Notes: a model not told the origin generated them from the sequence alone. A DNA stretch of 64,000 nt from Microbacterium thalassium (GCF_014208045.1 NZ_JACHML010000001.1:3534001-3598000); one strand, 5' to 3'. Positions 34,906 to 43,335 are shown, numbered from the stretch's first letter. Program-made: numbers and translations.

Positions 34906-35946
34906 TCAGCTCAGGCCGGAGTAGGCGTGCAGGCCCTTGAAGAACATGTTCACGATCGTGAAGTTGAAGATCACGGCACTGAAGCCGATGATCGACAGCC
35001 ACGCCGAGCGCGCACCGCGCCAGCCGCGCGTCGCGCGAGCGTGGATGTAGCCGGCGTACAGGACCCAGATGACGAAGGTCCACACTTCCTTGGTGTCGAA
35101 GCCCCAGTAGCGGCCCCACGCGTCGTTCGCCCAGATGGAGCCGGCGATGAGCGTGAAGGTCCAGAAGATGAAGCCGATGATCGCGAAGCGGTACGCGAGC
35201 GACTCGAGTGCATCGGCGCTCGGGAGCGTGCGCAGGAACCGCGGGCCGGTCTTCGCCGGCGCGTCGGCGCTCTCGGCGGCCGCGGCGGCCATGATCCGGC
35301 GCTCCCGGCGGCCCTGCATGAGCTGCAGCACCGACAGGCCGAACGCAAGGGCGAACAGCGCGGTCGCGAGCGATGCCACGAAGACGTGGATGACGAGCCA
35401 GACGCTCTTGAGCGGGTCTGCCAGCGGCACGACCTCGACGTAGAACGCGAGGGTGGCGCCGCCCAGCAGCAGCACCGTGAGACCCGTGATGAAAGAGCCG
35501 AGGAACCGCAGGTCATACCGCAGAAGCACCGCGAGGTAGACGGCCACGATGAGCACGGTTCCCGTCAACGAGAACTCGTACATGTTCGACCACGGAACGC
35601 GGCCGGCTGCGATGCCGCGCGTGATGTCGCCGGCGAGGTGGAACAGGAAAGCGAGCGTCGTCAGCGACGTGCCGATCCGCGCCCACACGAATCGGGTCCG
35701 CGCGGACGGCTTCGCCTCGACCGCCTCACCGGCGGCACGCTCTTCGGCGCGCATCCGCTCGAGCTGGCCGACGGCGGCGCCGACGAGCTCACGCTCGCGG
35801 ACGTGGGCGTCCTGGCGCTCGGCCGCGGATGCGCTGCGACTGGCGAGGTCGACGGCGTACGCGACGAAGGCGAGCGCGTAGATCGCGATCGCGGTCCACA
35901 CGAGCAGCACCGAGACCGAGTCGAGCGAGAGGGCGGAATCCGGCAT
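34906..35946 (-). CDS. ccsB: Cytochrome c biogenesis protein CcsB/CcsA (haem handling, System II)
   Basis: 346 residues with about eight membrane helices. It carries the tryptophan-rich WWD segment WGRYWGFDTKEVW near residue 290, with Phe in place of the usual third Trp and Thr in place of Pro, and conserved His in FLFHLAGDITRG, VWLVIHVF and YIHARATRGW. CcsA/CcsB-type proteins move haem across the membrane and, with ResB, attach it to apocytochrome CXXCH motifs. It is the last gene of a five-gene unit matching the mycobacterial Rv0525-Rv0529 order. Start ATG 35946 lies 7 nt after a TAGACT box in the end of resB, so it may also have its own leaderless transcript. Confidence 0.93.
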   Translation of the reverse strand: MPDSALSLDSVSVLLVWTAIAIYALAFVAYAVDLASRSASAAERQDAHVRERELVGAAVGQLERMRAEERAAGEAVEAKPSARTRFVWARIGTSLTTLAFLFHLAGDITRGIAAGRVPWSNMYEFSLTGTVLIVAVYLAVLLRYDLRFLGSFITGLTVLLLGGATLAFYVEVVPLADPLKSVWLVIHVFVASLATALFALAFGLSVLQLMQGRRERRIMAAAAAESADAPAKTGPRFLRTLPSADALESLAYRFAIIGFIFWTFTLIAGSIWANDAWGRYWGFDTKEVWTFVIWVLYAGYIHARATRGWRGARSAWLSIIGFSAVIFNFTIVNMFFKGLHAYSGLS

Positions 35947-35951
35947 GCGTG

Positions 35952-37721
35952 TCAGTCTACTTTCGGGGCCGTCGGATCAGGGCTTCGGGACGCCTCGGCG
36001 CCGCGCTCGGAGGCATCCGCCCCCGCAGCATGGGTGCGGGCGAACTGCTCGACGGCGTCGTCGAGCGCGGGGTCCTCGCCGCGCGCGAGGCCGGCGTATT
36101 CGAGCTGGAGCATGCGTCCGGCGACGCTTGCCTTCACCCACATGCGTCGACGCGGGATGAACAGCGCCGACAGGAGCCCGGCGACGGCGATGATGGCGAA
36201 GACGAGCACCCACGCGGCCGCGGCGTCGCGGTGGATCGACAGCGACACGTAGCGCTTGACCGACTCCTCGTAGCCGGAGGCGCCGGCGGGCGACTCGTCC
36301 TCGAACGTGACGGTGCCGTACCCGTTCGGCAGCTCGGCGGTCTCGCCCGGCGCGAGCTGGATCGAGTCCACGCCGGTGTCGCCGCCGGTCAGCCGCTCCA
36401 TGTCGCTCGTGTCGAGCGCGTACACCGAGCGCGGGATGCCGCCGTCGATGCCGAGGTCTCCCGAGAAGACGTTGATCGACAGGATCGGCAGGATCAGGTC
36501 GGGGTAGCCCGACGTGAACGCCCCGGTGTCCAGCGCCACCTGCGTCGGGTAGAAGAAGCCGACGAGACCCAGCTGCTCGCTCAGGCCGTCCGGGATCTTG
36601 ATGACGCCGAGCGAGGTCATGTTCGTGTCCTGCGGCAGGAAGGGCACCGACTCCGAGTAGACGACCGTCCCCTCGGCGTCGCGCACCGTGACGGTCGGGG
36701 CGTACCCGTTGCCCATGAGGTAGATGCGGTCGCCGGCCATCTCGAGCGGGTGGTTGACCCGCACCTCGCCGGACTGCGCGTCCTCGCCGGGCACCTGGGT
36801 CGTGAGGTGCGCGACGAAGTCGCCCGCCTGCCCGGCGCCGTTCTCGCCCGCGGGCGTGTACGTCACCGAGAACTCGTCGAGCGTGAGCGAGTACGGCGAC
36901 AGCTGCTCCTCGTCGACGAAGCGTCCGGGATTGAACGAGGTGTAGTCCAGCAGCGAGTTGACGAACGTGCGTCCCTCGATGATGACCGTCTGGCCGGTGT
37001 AGGTGAGGCCGCCGCCGATGCCGACCGAGATCAGCACGCCGATGAGCGCCGTGTGGAACACCAGGTTGCCGGTCTCGCGGGCGTAGCCGCGCTCGGCCGA
37101 CACCGAGAAGGCGCCTCTGCCGTCGTAGCGCTCGACGCGGTAGCCCGAGGAGCGCAGCTGCTTCTGCGCCCGGTCGACGGCGGCGGATGCGGCATCCGTC
37201 GCCGCCTCGTCGTCGGCGAACTCCGTCTCGGCCGAGCGATAGGCGTCCAGCCGCGACAGCCGTGCGGGCGTGCGCGGCGGACGCGAGCGCAGCGCCTTGA
37301 GGTGGTGCTGCGTGCGCGGGATGACGCAGCCGATGAGCGAGATGAACAGCAGGATGTAGATCGCCGAGAACCACACCGACGTGTAGACGTCGAACAGCTG
37401 GAGCGTGTCGAGCACCGGCGCGAGGTCGGGGTTGTCGGCGTAGTACTGCGTGACGCCGTTGGGGTCGGCGCTGCGCTGCGGCACGAGGGAGCCGGGGATG
37501 GCAGCGATCGCGAGGAGCAGCAGGAGCACGAGCGCGGTGCGCATGGACGTCAGCTGCCGCCAGCCCCAGCGGCCCCAGCCGGCGAGCCCGAGCGCGGGCT
37601 GGGTGATGTCGGATGCCGCGGCGGGAGCGGCATCCGCGCTCTCGGCGTGATCGGCCGGGCGCAGGGGCAGGGACTCCTCGGCGGGCTCGGTCACGGTGTC
37701 GTCAGAGCGGGAGCGGGACAC
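35952..37721 (-). CDS. resB: Cytochrome c biogenesis protein ResB
   Basis: 589 residues from GTG 37721. A Ser/Ala-rich cytoplasmic head is followed by membrane helices at about 55-80 (MRTALVLLLLLAIAAIPGSL), 115-135 (SAIYILLFISLIGCVIP) and 215-235, a large extracytoplasmic domain, and a final helix (AAWVLVFAIIAVAGLLSALF) before a short tail. This is the ResB layout. ResB forms the haem-ligation complex with CcsA/CcsB on the outer face of the membrane. The start overlaps the ccdA stop by 20 nt, showing tight operon structure. The GTG is not preceded by a strong ribosome site, so coupling is likely. Confidence 0.93.
   Translation of the reverse strand: MSRSRSDDTVTEPAEESLPLRPADHAESADAAPAAASDITQPALGLAGWGRWGWRQLTSMRTALVLLLLLAIAAIPGSLVPQRSADPNGVTQYYADNPDLAPVLDTLQLFDVYTSVWFSAIYILLFISLIGCVIPRTQHHLKALRSRPPRTPARLSRLDAYRSAETEFADDEAATDAASAAVDRAQKQLRSSGYRVERYDGRGAFSVSAERGYARETGNLVFHTALIGVLISVGIGGGLTYTGQTVIIEGRTFVNSLLDYTSFNPGRFVDEEQLSPYSLTLDEFSVTYTPAGENGAGQAGDFVAHLTTQVPGEDAQSGEVRVNHPLEMAGDRIYLMGNGYAPTVTVRDAEGTVVYSESVPFLPQDTNMTSLGVIKIPDGLSEQLGLVGFFYPTQVALDTGAFTSGYPDLILPILSINVFSGDLGIDGGIPRSVYALDTSDMERLTGGDTGVDSIQLAPGETAELPNGYGTVTFEDESPAGASGYEESVKRYVSLSIHRDAAAAWVLVFAIIAVAGLLSALFIPRRRMWVKASVAGRMLQLEYAGLARGEDPALDDAVEQFARTHAAGADASERGAEASRSPDPTAPKVD
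35954..35959 (-). promoter_or_regulatory. -10 box for a possible leaderless ccsB transcript
   Basis: TAGACT on the minus strand ends 7 nt before ATG 35946. It lies inside the last codons of resB, so it may be coincidental coding sequence. Confidence 0.3.
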
Positions 37722-38550
37722 TGGCGAACACCCCCTGCAACTGGGACATGATGGCCGTCCAGACGCCGGTGACCATCAGCAGGCCGAGCACGATCAGCAG
37801 GCCGCCGCCGATGAGGTTCACGAGGCGGATGTGGCGGCGCAGGAACCCGACCGAGCGGGTCGCCCAGCCGAAGCCGAGCGTGATCAGGATGAACGGGATG
37901 CCGAGACCGAGCGAGTACGCCAGGCCCAGCAGCGCGCCGCGGCCGGCCGAGGCCTGGTCGAACGACATGCCCAGGATCACCGCGAGCGTCGGGCCGATGC
38001 ACGGCGTCCAGCCGATGCCGAGCGCGACGCCCAGCAGCGGCGCGCCGATGAGACCCGCGCTCGAGCGCACCTGCGGGCGCACGGTGCGCTGGGCGAGCCC
38101 GAAGACCCCGATGAACACGAGCCCGAGGGCGATGATGACGACGCCGAGGACGCGCGTGATGATGTCGGCGTACTCGAGCAGGAATCGTCCGAGCGTGCCC
38201 CCGAGCATCGCGACGGCCATGAACACGGCCGTGAAGCCCGCGATGAACAGCACGACGCCGAGCAGCAGGCGGCCGCGCGTGGGGGCGGCGGCATCCGTCG
38301 CCACCGCGGCGTCTTGCGTTGGAGATTCCACGCTTCGTCGGAGGTTCTCACCCGAATCCTCCGACGATGGCGCGATTCTCCGACTTTCGGGAGCGGCCGG
38401 GCGCGGCGCGACGGCTCCGCCGATGAACCCGAGGTAGCCGGGCACGAGCGGCAGCACGCACGGCGACAGGAACGAGATGAGGCCGGCGAGCACCGCGATC
38501 GGGATCGCGATCAGCAGGGAGCCGTCGGCGACGGCGTCGACCGGGTTCAC
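37702..38550 (-). CDS. ccdA: CcdA-type thiol-disulfide transmembrane protein
   Basis: 282 residues from GTG 38550, which overlaps the tlpA stop (GTGA). Six membrane helices are predicted. The two redox cysteine motifs are in place: FLSPCVLPLVPGYL in helix 1 and GIGWTPCIGPTL in helix 4. CcdA passes electrons from cytoplasmic thioredoxin to TlpA/ResA outside, keeping cytochrome c haem-binding cysteines reduced. Between helix 1 and helix 2 lies an unusually long 44-residue hydrophilic loop, part of which is coded by a palindromic DNA segment (38336-38366) with base use unlike its surroundings; it may be an in-frame repeat insertion. Neighbours are resB downstream and tlpA upstream. Confidence 0.94.
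   Translation of the reverse strand: MNPVDAVADGSLLIAIPIAVLAGLISFLSPCVLPLVPGYLGFIGGAVAPRPAAPESRRIAPSSEDSGENLRRSVESPTQDAAVATDAAAPTRGRLLLGVVLFIAGFTAVFMAVAMLGGTLGRFLLEYADIITRVLGVVIIALGLVFIGVFGLAQRTVRPQVRSSAGLIGAPLLGVALGIGWTPCIGPTLAVILGMSFDQASAGRGALLGLAYSLGLGIPFILITLGFGWATRSVGFLRRHIRLVNLIGGGLLIVLGLLMVTGVWTAIMSQLQGVFASVPLPL
38336..38366. repeat. Palindromic element inside ccdA
   Basis: CGTCGGAGG (38336-38344) and CCTCCGACG (38358-38366) form a perfect 9-bp stem around a 13-nt loop. A related half, TCTCCGAC, follows at about 38377. The segment codes for the extended loop of CcdA in frame. It resembles a short interspersed palindromic repeat rather than ordinary coding sequence. Confidence 0.5.
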
Positions 38551-39158
38551 GACTCTTCCAGCGCGTCGTCGACGATCGTGGTGAGGATCGACGCGTCGGC
38601 GAGGCGCCCGATGATGCGCGCGGCGACGCGGCCCTCCTTGTCGAGGACGAGGGTCGTGGGGACGGCGTTGAGCGGCGTCTCGTCGGCGAACGCGAGCTTG
38701 ATCGAGCCGTCGACGGTCGCGAGCGCGCTCGGGTACTCGATGCCGTAGGTGTCGGCGAACGCGAGCGAGGCGTCCGCGCCGTCGTAGATGTTCACGCCGA
38801 GGAACGACACGGCTTCGCCGTCGAGGTCCGCGTACGCGGCCTCGAGCTCGGGCGCCTCGGCACGGCACGGCGCGCAGCCGGCGTACCAGAAGTTCACGAC
38901 GAGCACGTCGCCCTCGTAGTCCGCGGCGGTCACGGTGTCGCCGGTGTCGAGGACGCCCGTGAACTCGACCGGCTCACCGCGGTCGTCGGCGGCGATCTCG
39001 ACCACGCGGAAGCCGTCCGCGGCGATGAAGCCCTTGTTGTCGCCCGCGCGGTACTGCTCGGCGAGCGGGTCGGAGGAGCAGCCGGCGATCCCCGCGGTCA
39101 GGGCGAGGGCGGCGAGGGCGGATGCTGCGGCACGCGCGCGGCGGGTCAGGGACGTCAT
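38547..39158 (-). CDS. TlpA/ResA-like lipoprotein thiol-disulfide reductase
   Basis: 203 residues from ATG 39158, overlapping the upstream stop by 4 nt. It has a lipoprotein signal (AALALTAGIAGC, lipobox Cys 27) and then a thioredoxin-fold AhpC/TlpA domain with the active site NFWYAGCAPCRAE (CAPC) at about residue 95. The cis-Pro segment NAVPTTLVLD is present. It should sit on the outer leaflet, receive electrons from CcdA and reduce the CXXCH cysteines of apocytochrome c before haem attachment. The gene order with ccdA, resB and ccsB supports that role. A wider role in extracellular disulfide control is possible but unproven. Confidence 0.93.
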   Translation of the reverse strand: MTSLTRRARAAASALAALALTAGIAGCSSDPLAEQYRAGDNKGFIAADGFRVVEIAADDRGEPVEFTGVLDTGDTVTAADYEGDVLVVNFWYAGCAPCRAEAPELEAAYADLDGEAVSFLGVNIYDGADASLAFADTYGIEYPSALATVDGSIKLAFADETPLNAVPTTLVLDKEGRVAARIIGRLADASILTTIVDDALEES

Positions 39159-39784
39159 ACTGCTCCGACATCGATGGAGCCGGCGGTCGTCGCCGGCTCG
39201 GCGTAGTTCTGCTCGCGCCACACGCCGTCGACCTTCTCGAAGCTGGTGACGCTCGAGAGGGCGCACCGGCGATGGCGCGGGTCGTGCTTGGCGGGCAGGC
39301 CCGCGACGGCGAGGTGCGTGATCCAGATGGGCAGCTGGTGCGACACGATCACGACGTCGCCCGAGGGGACCGACTCCCATGCGTCGGTCATCGCCGCGTC
39401 CATGCGCGCGATCACCGACGCGTACGGCTCACCCCAGCTCGGCCGCGACGGCCGGCGCAGGTGCCGCCAGTTCAGCGGGTTCATCAGCGCGCGCTTCATG
39501 CGGCGCCCCTCGAAGACGTTCGTGGGTTCGATGACCCGGTCGTCGACCCGCGGCTCGAGACCGAAGAGCTCGGTGAACGGCTCGGCGGACTCCCGCGTGC
39601 GCTGCAGCGGCGAGCACACGAGTGTGCTCACCGGGCGCTCGAGCGACTGCACGTACTCGGCGGCCTGCCGCGCCATGCGGCGGCCGTCGTCGCTGAGCCG
39701 GTAGCCGGGGAGCCGTCCATAGAGCACGCGCTCGGGGTTGTGGACCTCCCCATGGCGCACGAGATGAAGGCGGTCGGCGGGCAC
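39155..39784 (-). CDS. Histidine phosphatase (phosphoglycerate mutase-like)
   Basis: 209 residues from GTG 39784. The phosphohistidine motif HLVRHGEVHNPERV is at the N-terminus, with the partner residues in CSPLQRTRESAEPF and the second His in VVIVSHQLPIW. This is the branch-1 histidine phosphatase fold; the substrate cannot be read from sequence and true glycolytic mutase activity is unlikely without more evidence. Its position directly before tlpA-ccdA-resB-ccsB is conserved in actinobacteria (Rv0525 in M. tuberculosis). The start lies 6 nt behind TAGACT, so the operon mRNA is probably leaderless. Confidence 0.88.
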   Translation of the reverse strand: MPADRLHLVRHGEVHNPERVLYGRLPGYRLSDDGRRMARQAAEYVQSLERPVSTLVCSPLQRTRESAEPFTELFGLEPRVDDRVIEPTNVFEGRRMKRALMNPLNWRHLRRPSRPSWGEPYASVIARMDAAMTDAWESVPSGDVVIVSHQLPIWITHLAVAGLPAKHDPRHRRCALSSVTSFEKVDGVWREQNYAEPATTAGSIDVGAV

Positions 39785-39790
39785 CAGGAC

Positions 39791-39796
39791 AGTCTA
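39791..39796 (-). promoter_or_regulatory. -10 box of a leaderless promoter for the cytochrome c operon
   Basis: TAGACT on the minus strand ends 6 nt before GTG 39784, in the 9-bp gap to the DUF368 gene. No ribosome site precedes the GTG. Confidence 0.55.
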
Positions 39797-40978
39797 CGTG
39801 CGCGTGTTCTGTGCTCGGGCTGAGCGTCGCAGCTCGGCCCGCGTGGTCGGCTTCGGCTGCTCGGCACCGGCGTCGTCGGTCTCAGCCGCGGCGTCGGTCT
39901 CAGCCGAGGTCGCCGAGGCATCCGGGGCCGGCTCCGCGGAACCCGCGTCGTCGACCTCCACCTGCTCGGCGAACGGGGCGGGCTCGTCCGCGATGACCTG
40001 GATGGGAGCGCCCTGACGCTGCAGCCGCCGCTCGACGGCGACGAGCACGAGGACGGTCGCCGCGCCGATGACCGCCAGGACGACCGGGCCGAGCACGGGG
40101 TCGTACGGGGCCGTCAGCGTGCCGACCCCGTGATCTTCGCCCGCCGGGAGCGTCTGCCACGGCCACAGAGCCCGCAGAGACCCGAGCATGAGGCCGGCCA
40201 TCGCGATCAGCGTGAGGCGGCGGTGGTGGTCGAGCAGCCACTTCATCAGCCGCACGATCGTCACCAGGCCCACCAGGGCACCGGCCGCGAAGACGCCGAG
40301 GTACGCGAGGTCGCGTTCGTCGACCGCGATGAGGGTCGGCGAGTACAGGCCGATCGCGAGCAGGAAGAAGGATCCCGAGACACCGGGCAGCACGAGCGCG
40401 CACACCGCGACCATCGCCGCGAAGAACACGACCCACAGCGGCGGCTCGACCTCGATCGCGCCCGCGGCGAACTCCACCGAGAAGAACGCGCCGGCGGCGG
40501 CGAGGACGAACACGGCCGCGCCCCCCACGTGCGCGCCCGCGGTGCGCCGTGCGCGCGGGATGAGCTGGAGCGGCACCATGATGCTCGCGGCGACCAGGCC
40601 GAAGAACAGTCCGCGCGCCATCTCGGCGTTGGCGGAGACCAGGCCCTCGATGAAGCCCGCGAGCGTCAGCACCATCGCGCCCATGCCGACGATGACCGGC
40701 ACGATCAGCATCCACTCGACGCGCCGCAGCTCCTCGCCGAACCCGGCCCGGCGGTCGGGGCCGAAGACGAGGCGCTTGACGGCCGACACGACAGCGGATG
40801 CCGAGTCGATGAGGCGCTCGTAGACGCCCGTGATGAGCGCGATCGTTCCGCCGGAGATGCCCGGCAGCAGTTCGGCCATGCCGATGAGGGCGCCGCGCAG
40901 CGCGTTCAGCAGGAAGGCCGGGACCGCGCGCAGAACGGAAGCGGCGGTCCGGGGCGGCGTCGTGGCAGGCGTCGTCAT
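39794..40978 (-). CDS. DUF368 membrane protein, PopT-type undecaprenyl-phosphate translocase
   Basis: 394 residues, many hydrophobic helices. The DUF368 signature ALRGALIGMAELLPGISGGT is at residues 26-45, and a second glycine-rich copy, ALVLPGVSGSFFLLAIGLY, lies mid-protein, reflecting the internal repeat of the family. Members called PopT recycle undecaprenyl phosphate, the lipid carrier for cell-wall precursors, by flipping it back to the inner face. An Ala/Glu/Asp-rich cytoplasmic tail of about 70 residues is extra. ATG 40978 lies 6 nt behind TACCCT, indicating a leaderless mRNA. The gene diverges from aspS. Confidence 0.87.
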   Translation of the reverse strand: MTTPATTPPRTAASVLRAVPAFLLNALRGALIGMAELLPGISGGTIALITGVYERLIDSASAVVSAVKRLVFGPDRRAGFGEELRRVEWMLIVPVIVGMGAMVLTLAGFIEGLVSANAEMARGLFFGLVAASIMVPLQLIPRARRTAGAHVGGAAVFVLAAAGAFFSVEFAAGAIEVEPPLWVVFFAAMVAVCALVLPGVSGSFFLLAIGLYSPTLIAVDERDLAYLGVFAAGALVGLVTIVRLMKWLLDHHRRLTLIAMAGLMLGSLRALWPWQTLPAGEDHGVGTLTAPYDPVLGPVVLAVIGAATVLVLVAVERRLQRQGAPIQVIADEPAPFAEQVEVDDAGSAEPAPDASATSAETDAAAETDDAGAEQPKPTTRAELRRSARAQNTRT

Positions 40979-40984
40979 GCTCCG

Positions 40985-40990
40985 AGGGTA
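40985..40990 (-). promoter_or_regulatory. -10 box of a leaderless promoter for the DUF368 gene
   Basis: TACCCT on the minus strand ends 6 nt before ATG 40978. There is no ribosome site between them. Confidence 0.55.
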
Positions 40991-41080
40991 CGCGCACCAT
41001 GCTGTGGGCTTGGTGTGGCGCCGGGCGGCGCCCGCGGTGCGTTCCCCAGCCTGTCCGCAGGAGGAGGCTTCCGGGCAACG

Positions 41081-41086
41081 TAGGAT
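41081..41086 (+). promoter_or_regulatory. -10 box of a leaderless promoter for aspS
   Basis: TAGGAT ends 8 nt before GTG 41095, with only agacgtcc between. No clear -35 box was seen. Confidence 0.5.
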
Positions 41087-41094
41087 AGACGTCC

Positions 41095-42438
41095 GTGAGT
41101 GAACGCGTCCTCGTCAACCAGCTGCAGGGTCTCGCCGACGGTCCGGTCTCCGTCTCCGGATGGGTCGAGACGGTCCGCGATCAGAAGAAGGTGCAGTTCG
41201 TCATCCTTCGCGATGAGACCGGCGCCGTGCAGCTGGTCAACCCCGCCACCCGCGAGGTGGGCGAGGACGCCACCGACGAGGAGCGGGCGGCGCTCGCGCT
41301 GACCGAGATGATCTCGGCCATGACGCACGGCACGTTCCTGACGGTGCACGGCGTGCTCAAGCACGACGAGCGGGTCAAGCTCGGCGGCGTCGAGATCAAG
41401 ATCGGCACGCTCGATGTCGCCGCCGAGGCGCTGCCCGAGACGCCCATCGCCGCCGACAGCCACATGGACAAGCGCATGGACTGGCGCTTCATCGACCTGC
41501 GCCAGCGCCGCAACAACCTCATCTTCCGCGTGCAGACGACCCTCGAGCACGCGATGCGCACCTACTGGGTCGAGCGCGACTACATCGAGATCCACACGCC
41601 GAAGCTCATGTCGAGCCCGTCGGAGTCGCGCGCCGAGCTGTTCCAGCTCGAGTACTTCGGCGACCAGACGGCCTACCTCGCCCAGAGCCCGCAGCACTTC
41701 AAGCAGATGGCGCAGGCCGCCGGGTTCGGCAAGGTGTTCGAGATCGCCGACGCCTTCCGCGCCGACCCGTCCTTCACCAGCCGCCACGCGACCGAGTTCA
41801 CCTCGATCGACGCCGAGATCAGCTGGATCGACTCGCACGAGGACGTCGCCGCCATGCAGGAGGAGCTCCTGGCGACCGCGCTCACAGCCGTCAAGGAGAA
41901 GCACGGCGACGAGATCGAGGAGCTCTTCGGTCTCACCGTCGAGGTACCCACGCTGCCCTTCCCTCGCATCCCGCTGGCCGAGGCTCACGAGATCGTCGAG
42001 GCGCGCGGCTACGAGATCCCGCGCACCGACGGCGACCTCGACCCCGAGGGCGAGCGCCAGATCTGCGCGCACGTGAAGGAGACCTACGGCCACGACTTCG
42101 TGTTCATCACGGACTACCACCCCGGGATCCGGCCGTTCTACCACATGCGCAACCCCGAGACCGGGATGACCAAGAGCTACGACCTGCTCTACCGCGGCAC
42201 CGAGATCACCACCGGCGCGCAGCGCGAGCACCGCATCGACGTGCTCGAGGAGCAGGCGACGGAGAAGGGCCTCGAGCTCGAGGGTCTCGAGCACTACCTC
42301 GACTTCTTCCGCTACGGCGTCGCACCGCACGGCGGCTTCGGCATGGGCCTCGCGCGCCTGCTGATGCTGCTGCTGGGCGAGTCCTCGATCCGCGAGGTCA
42401 CCTACCTCTTCCGCGGGCCCACTCGCCTCGCGCCCTGA
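41095..42438 (+). CDS. aspS: Aspartyl-tRNA synthetase, archaeal/eukaryal type (aspartate--tRNA(Asn) ligase-like)
   Basis: 447 residues from GTG 41095. An N-terminal OB-fold (VSGWVETVRDQKKVQFVILRD) binds the anticodon, followed by the class II catalytic core: motif 1 region EIHTPKLMSSPSES, AspRS-specific YLAQSPQHFKQM, motif 2 FRADPSFTSRHATEFTSID, and motif 3 GFGMGLARLLMLLLG near the C-terminus. Typical bacterial AspRS has about 590 residues with an inserted GAD domain. This protein lacks that insertion and so belongs to the archaeal-type lineage found in some bacteria. At the position where a Trp helps discriminate tRNAAsp in archaea, the sequence reads GWVETV, hinting at relaxed tRNA choice (inference). 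If non-discriminating, it would charge tRNAAsn for GatCAB. Leaderless start likely. Confidence 0.92.
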   Translation: MSERVLVNQLQGLADGPVSVSGWVETVRDQKKVQFVILRDETGAVQLVNPATREVGEDATDEERAALALTEMISAMTHGTFLTVHGVLKHDERVKLGGVEIKIGTLDVAAEALPETPIAADSHMDKRMDWRFIDLRQRRNNLIFRVQTTLEHAMRTYWVERDYIEIHTPKLMSSPSESRAELFQLEYFGDQTAYLAQSPQHFKQMAQAAGFGKVFEIADAFRADPSFTSRHATEFTSIDAEISWIDSHEDVAAMQEELLATALTAVKEKHGDEIEELFGLTVEVPTLPFPRIPLAEAHEIVEARGYEIPRTDGDLDPEGERQICAHVKETYGHDFVFITDYHPGIRPFYHMRNPETGMTKSYDLLYRGTEITTGAQREHRIDVLEEQATEKGLELEGLEHYLDFFRYGVAPHGGFGMGLARLLMLLLGESSIREVTYLFRGPTRLAP

Positions 42439-42446
42439 GCGGTCGC

Positions 42447-42468
42447 TAGGGTGGCGGCACAGGAGGAG
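42447..42468 (+). promoter_or_regulatory. -10 box and strong ribosome site for the GNAT gene
   Basis: TAGGGT (42447-42452) lies just after the aspS stop, and AGGAGGAG (42461-42468) precedes ATG 42471 by 2 nt. This contrasts with the leaderless genes around it. Confidence 0.5.
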
Positions 42469-42470
42469 AT

Positions 42471-42962
42471 ATGGCCGCCGACGACCTGGATTTCCGCCCC
42501 GCCGACCCCGCCGAAGCCGATGCGCTGTGGGCGCTCACCCTGCGATCGCTCGACCATTGGGGCCACCCGACGAACCATCCGGACCTCATCGCCCAGATGA
42601 GCGCCGAGGATGCGATCACCGCCGCGTACATCCGCGACAACGACACGTGGGTGCTCGCGTCGGGGGACGGCACGACCGTGGGGTACTACGGCCTCAAGCC
42701 GATCGAGGCGGCCGTGGATCTGACCTACATGTTCCTCGAGCCTGAAGCGATCGGCGGAGGGCTGGGACGACGGATGTGGGATCACGCGGTCGCCCGCGCG
42801 CGCACCACGGGGAACGAGCGGATGCGGATCATCTCGGACCCGATGGCCATCGGGTTCTACCAGGCGATGGGGGCCGAGCTCGAGCGCACCGTCGCCCTCG
42901 CCCCGGGCTTCGAGCTGGGCGTCATGTGGCTGCCGCTCGCCGACGGCGCCGAATCCGCGTAG
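42471..42962 (+). CDS. GNAT-family N-acetyltransferase
   Basis: 163 residues. It begins with the GNAT pattern DDLDFRPADPAEADALWALT. The central strand is LTYMFLEPEAIGGGLGRRMWDHA; its G-GLGRRMW part is the acetyl-CoA pyrophosphate loop of motif A (usually Q/RxxGxG/A), preceded by the characteristic strand ending in FLEPEA. The C-terminal RIISDPMAIGFYQAMGAELE is GNAT motif B with the Tyr that protonates the leaving thiolate. The substrate cannot be predicted. It converges with the glutaredoxin-like gene, only 3 bp apart. Confidence 0.85.
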   Translation: MAADDLDFRPADPAEADALWALTLRSLDHWGHPTNHPDLIAQMSAEDAITAAYIRDNDTWVLASGDGTTVGYYGLKPIEAAVDLTYMFLEPEAIGGGLGRRMWDHAVARARTTGNERMRIISDPMAIGFYQAMGAELERTVALAPGFELGVMWLPLADGAESA

Positions 42963-42965
42963 CGC

Positions 42966-43217
42966 TCAGCCGGCCGCATCCAGCGCGGCCCGGAGACGCT
43001 CCGGCGAGACGCGCCAGTGGGCGTGAAACTCGCCGTCGATGAGGACCACCGGGATCTTCTCCCACCACTGCTCGTACAGCGCCGGATCCTCGAGAATCGA
43101 CAGCTCCTCGATCTCGACGGCATTCTCGGGCAGGTCCATCGCGACCGTCTCGATGACCTCGCGCGCGACGTCGCACAGGTGACAGCCGTCTTTGCCGATG
43201 AGGGTGAGAGTCGTCAC
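42966..43217 (-). CDS. Glutaredoxin-like (DUF836-type) thiol protein
   Basis: 83 residues from GTG 43217. It has the thioredoxin-fold start TLTLIGKDGCHLCDVAREV with a CHLC redox motif at residues 12-15, and the cis-Pro segment WEKIPVVLIDGEF. The size matches short glutaredoxin-like proteins of the NrdH/DUF836 type. It should catalyse thiol-disulfide exchange in the cytoplasm; the partner is unknown. The start lies 6 nt behind TAGGAT, another leaderless arrangement. Confidence 0.88.
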   Translation of the reverse strand: MTTLTLIGKDGCHLCDVAREVIETVAMDLPENAVEIEELSILEDPALYEQWWEKIPVVLIDGEFHAHWRVSPERLRAALDAAG

Positions 43218-43223
43218 AGAGTC

Positions 43224-43229
43224 ATCCTA
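43224..43229 (-). promoter_or_regulatory. -10 box of a leaderless promoter for the glutaredoxin-like gene
   Basis: TAGGAT on the minus strand ends 6 nt before GTG 43217. Confidence 0.55.
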
Positions 43230-43335
43230 GATTCGCCCGTGAGACCGGCTGTGCATTTGCATCCGCTCCGGAGTCTCCATCAGGCTGGGCGTTCCCCTTT
43301 CCGCATCCGCCGCCCCGACCTCAGGAGGAGACACC

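Noticed and set aside
38551..38868. Upstream extension of the ccdA frame
   Set aside because: It lies inside tlpA on the same strand, and GTG 38550 is coupled to the tlpA stop.
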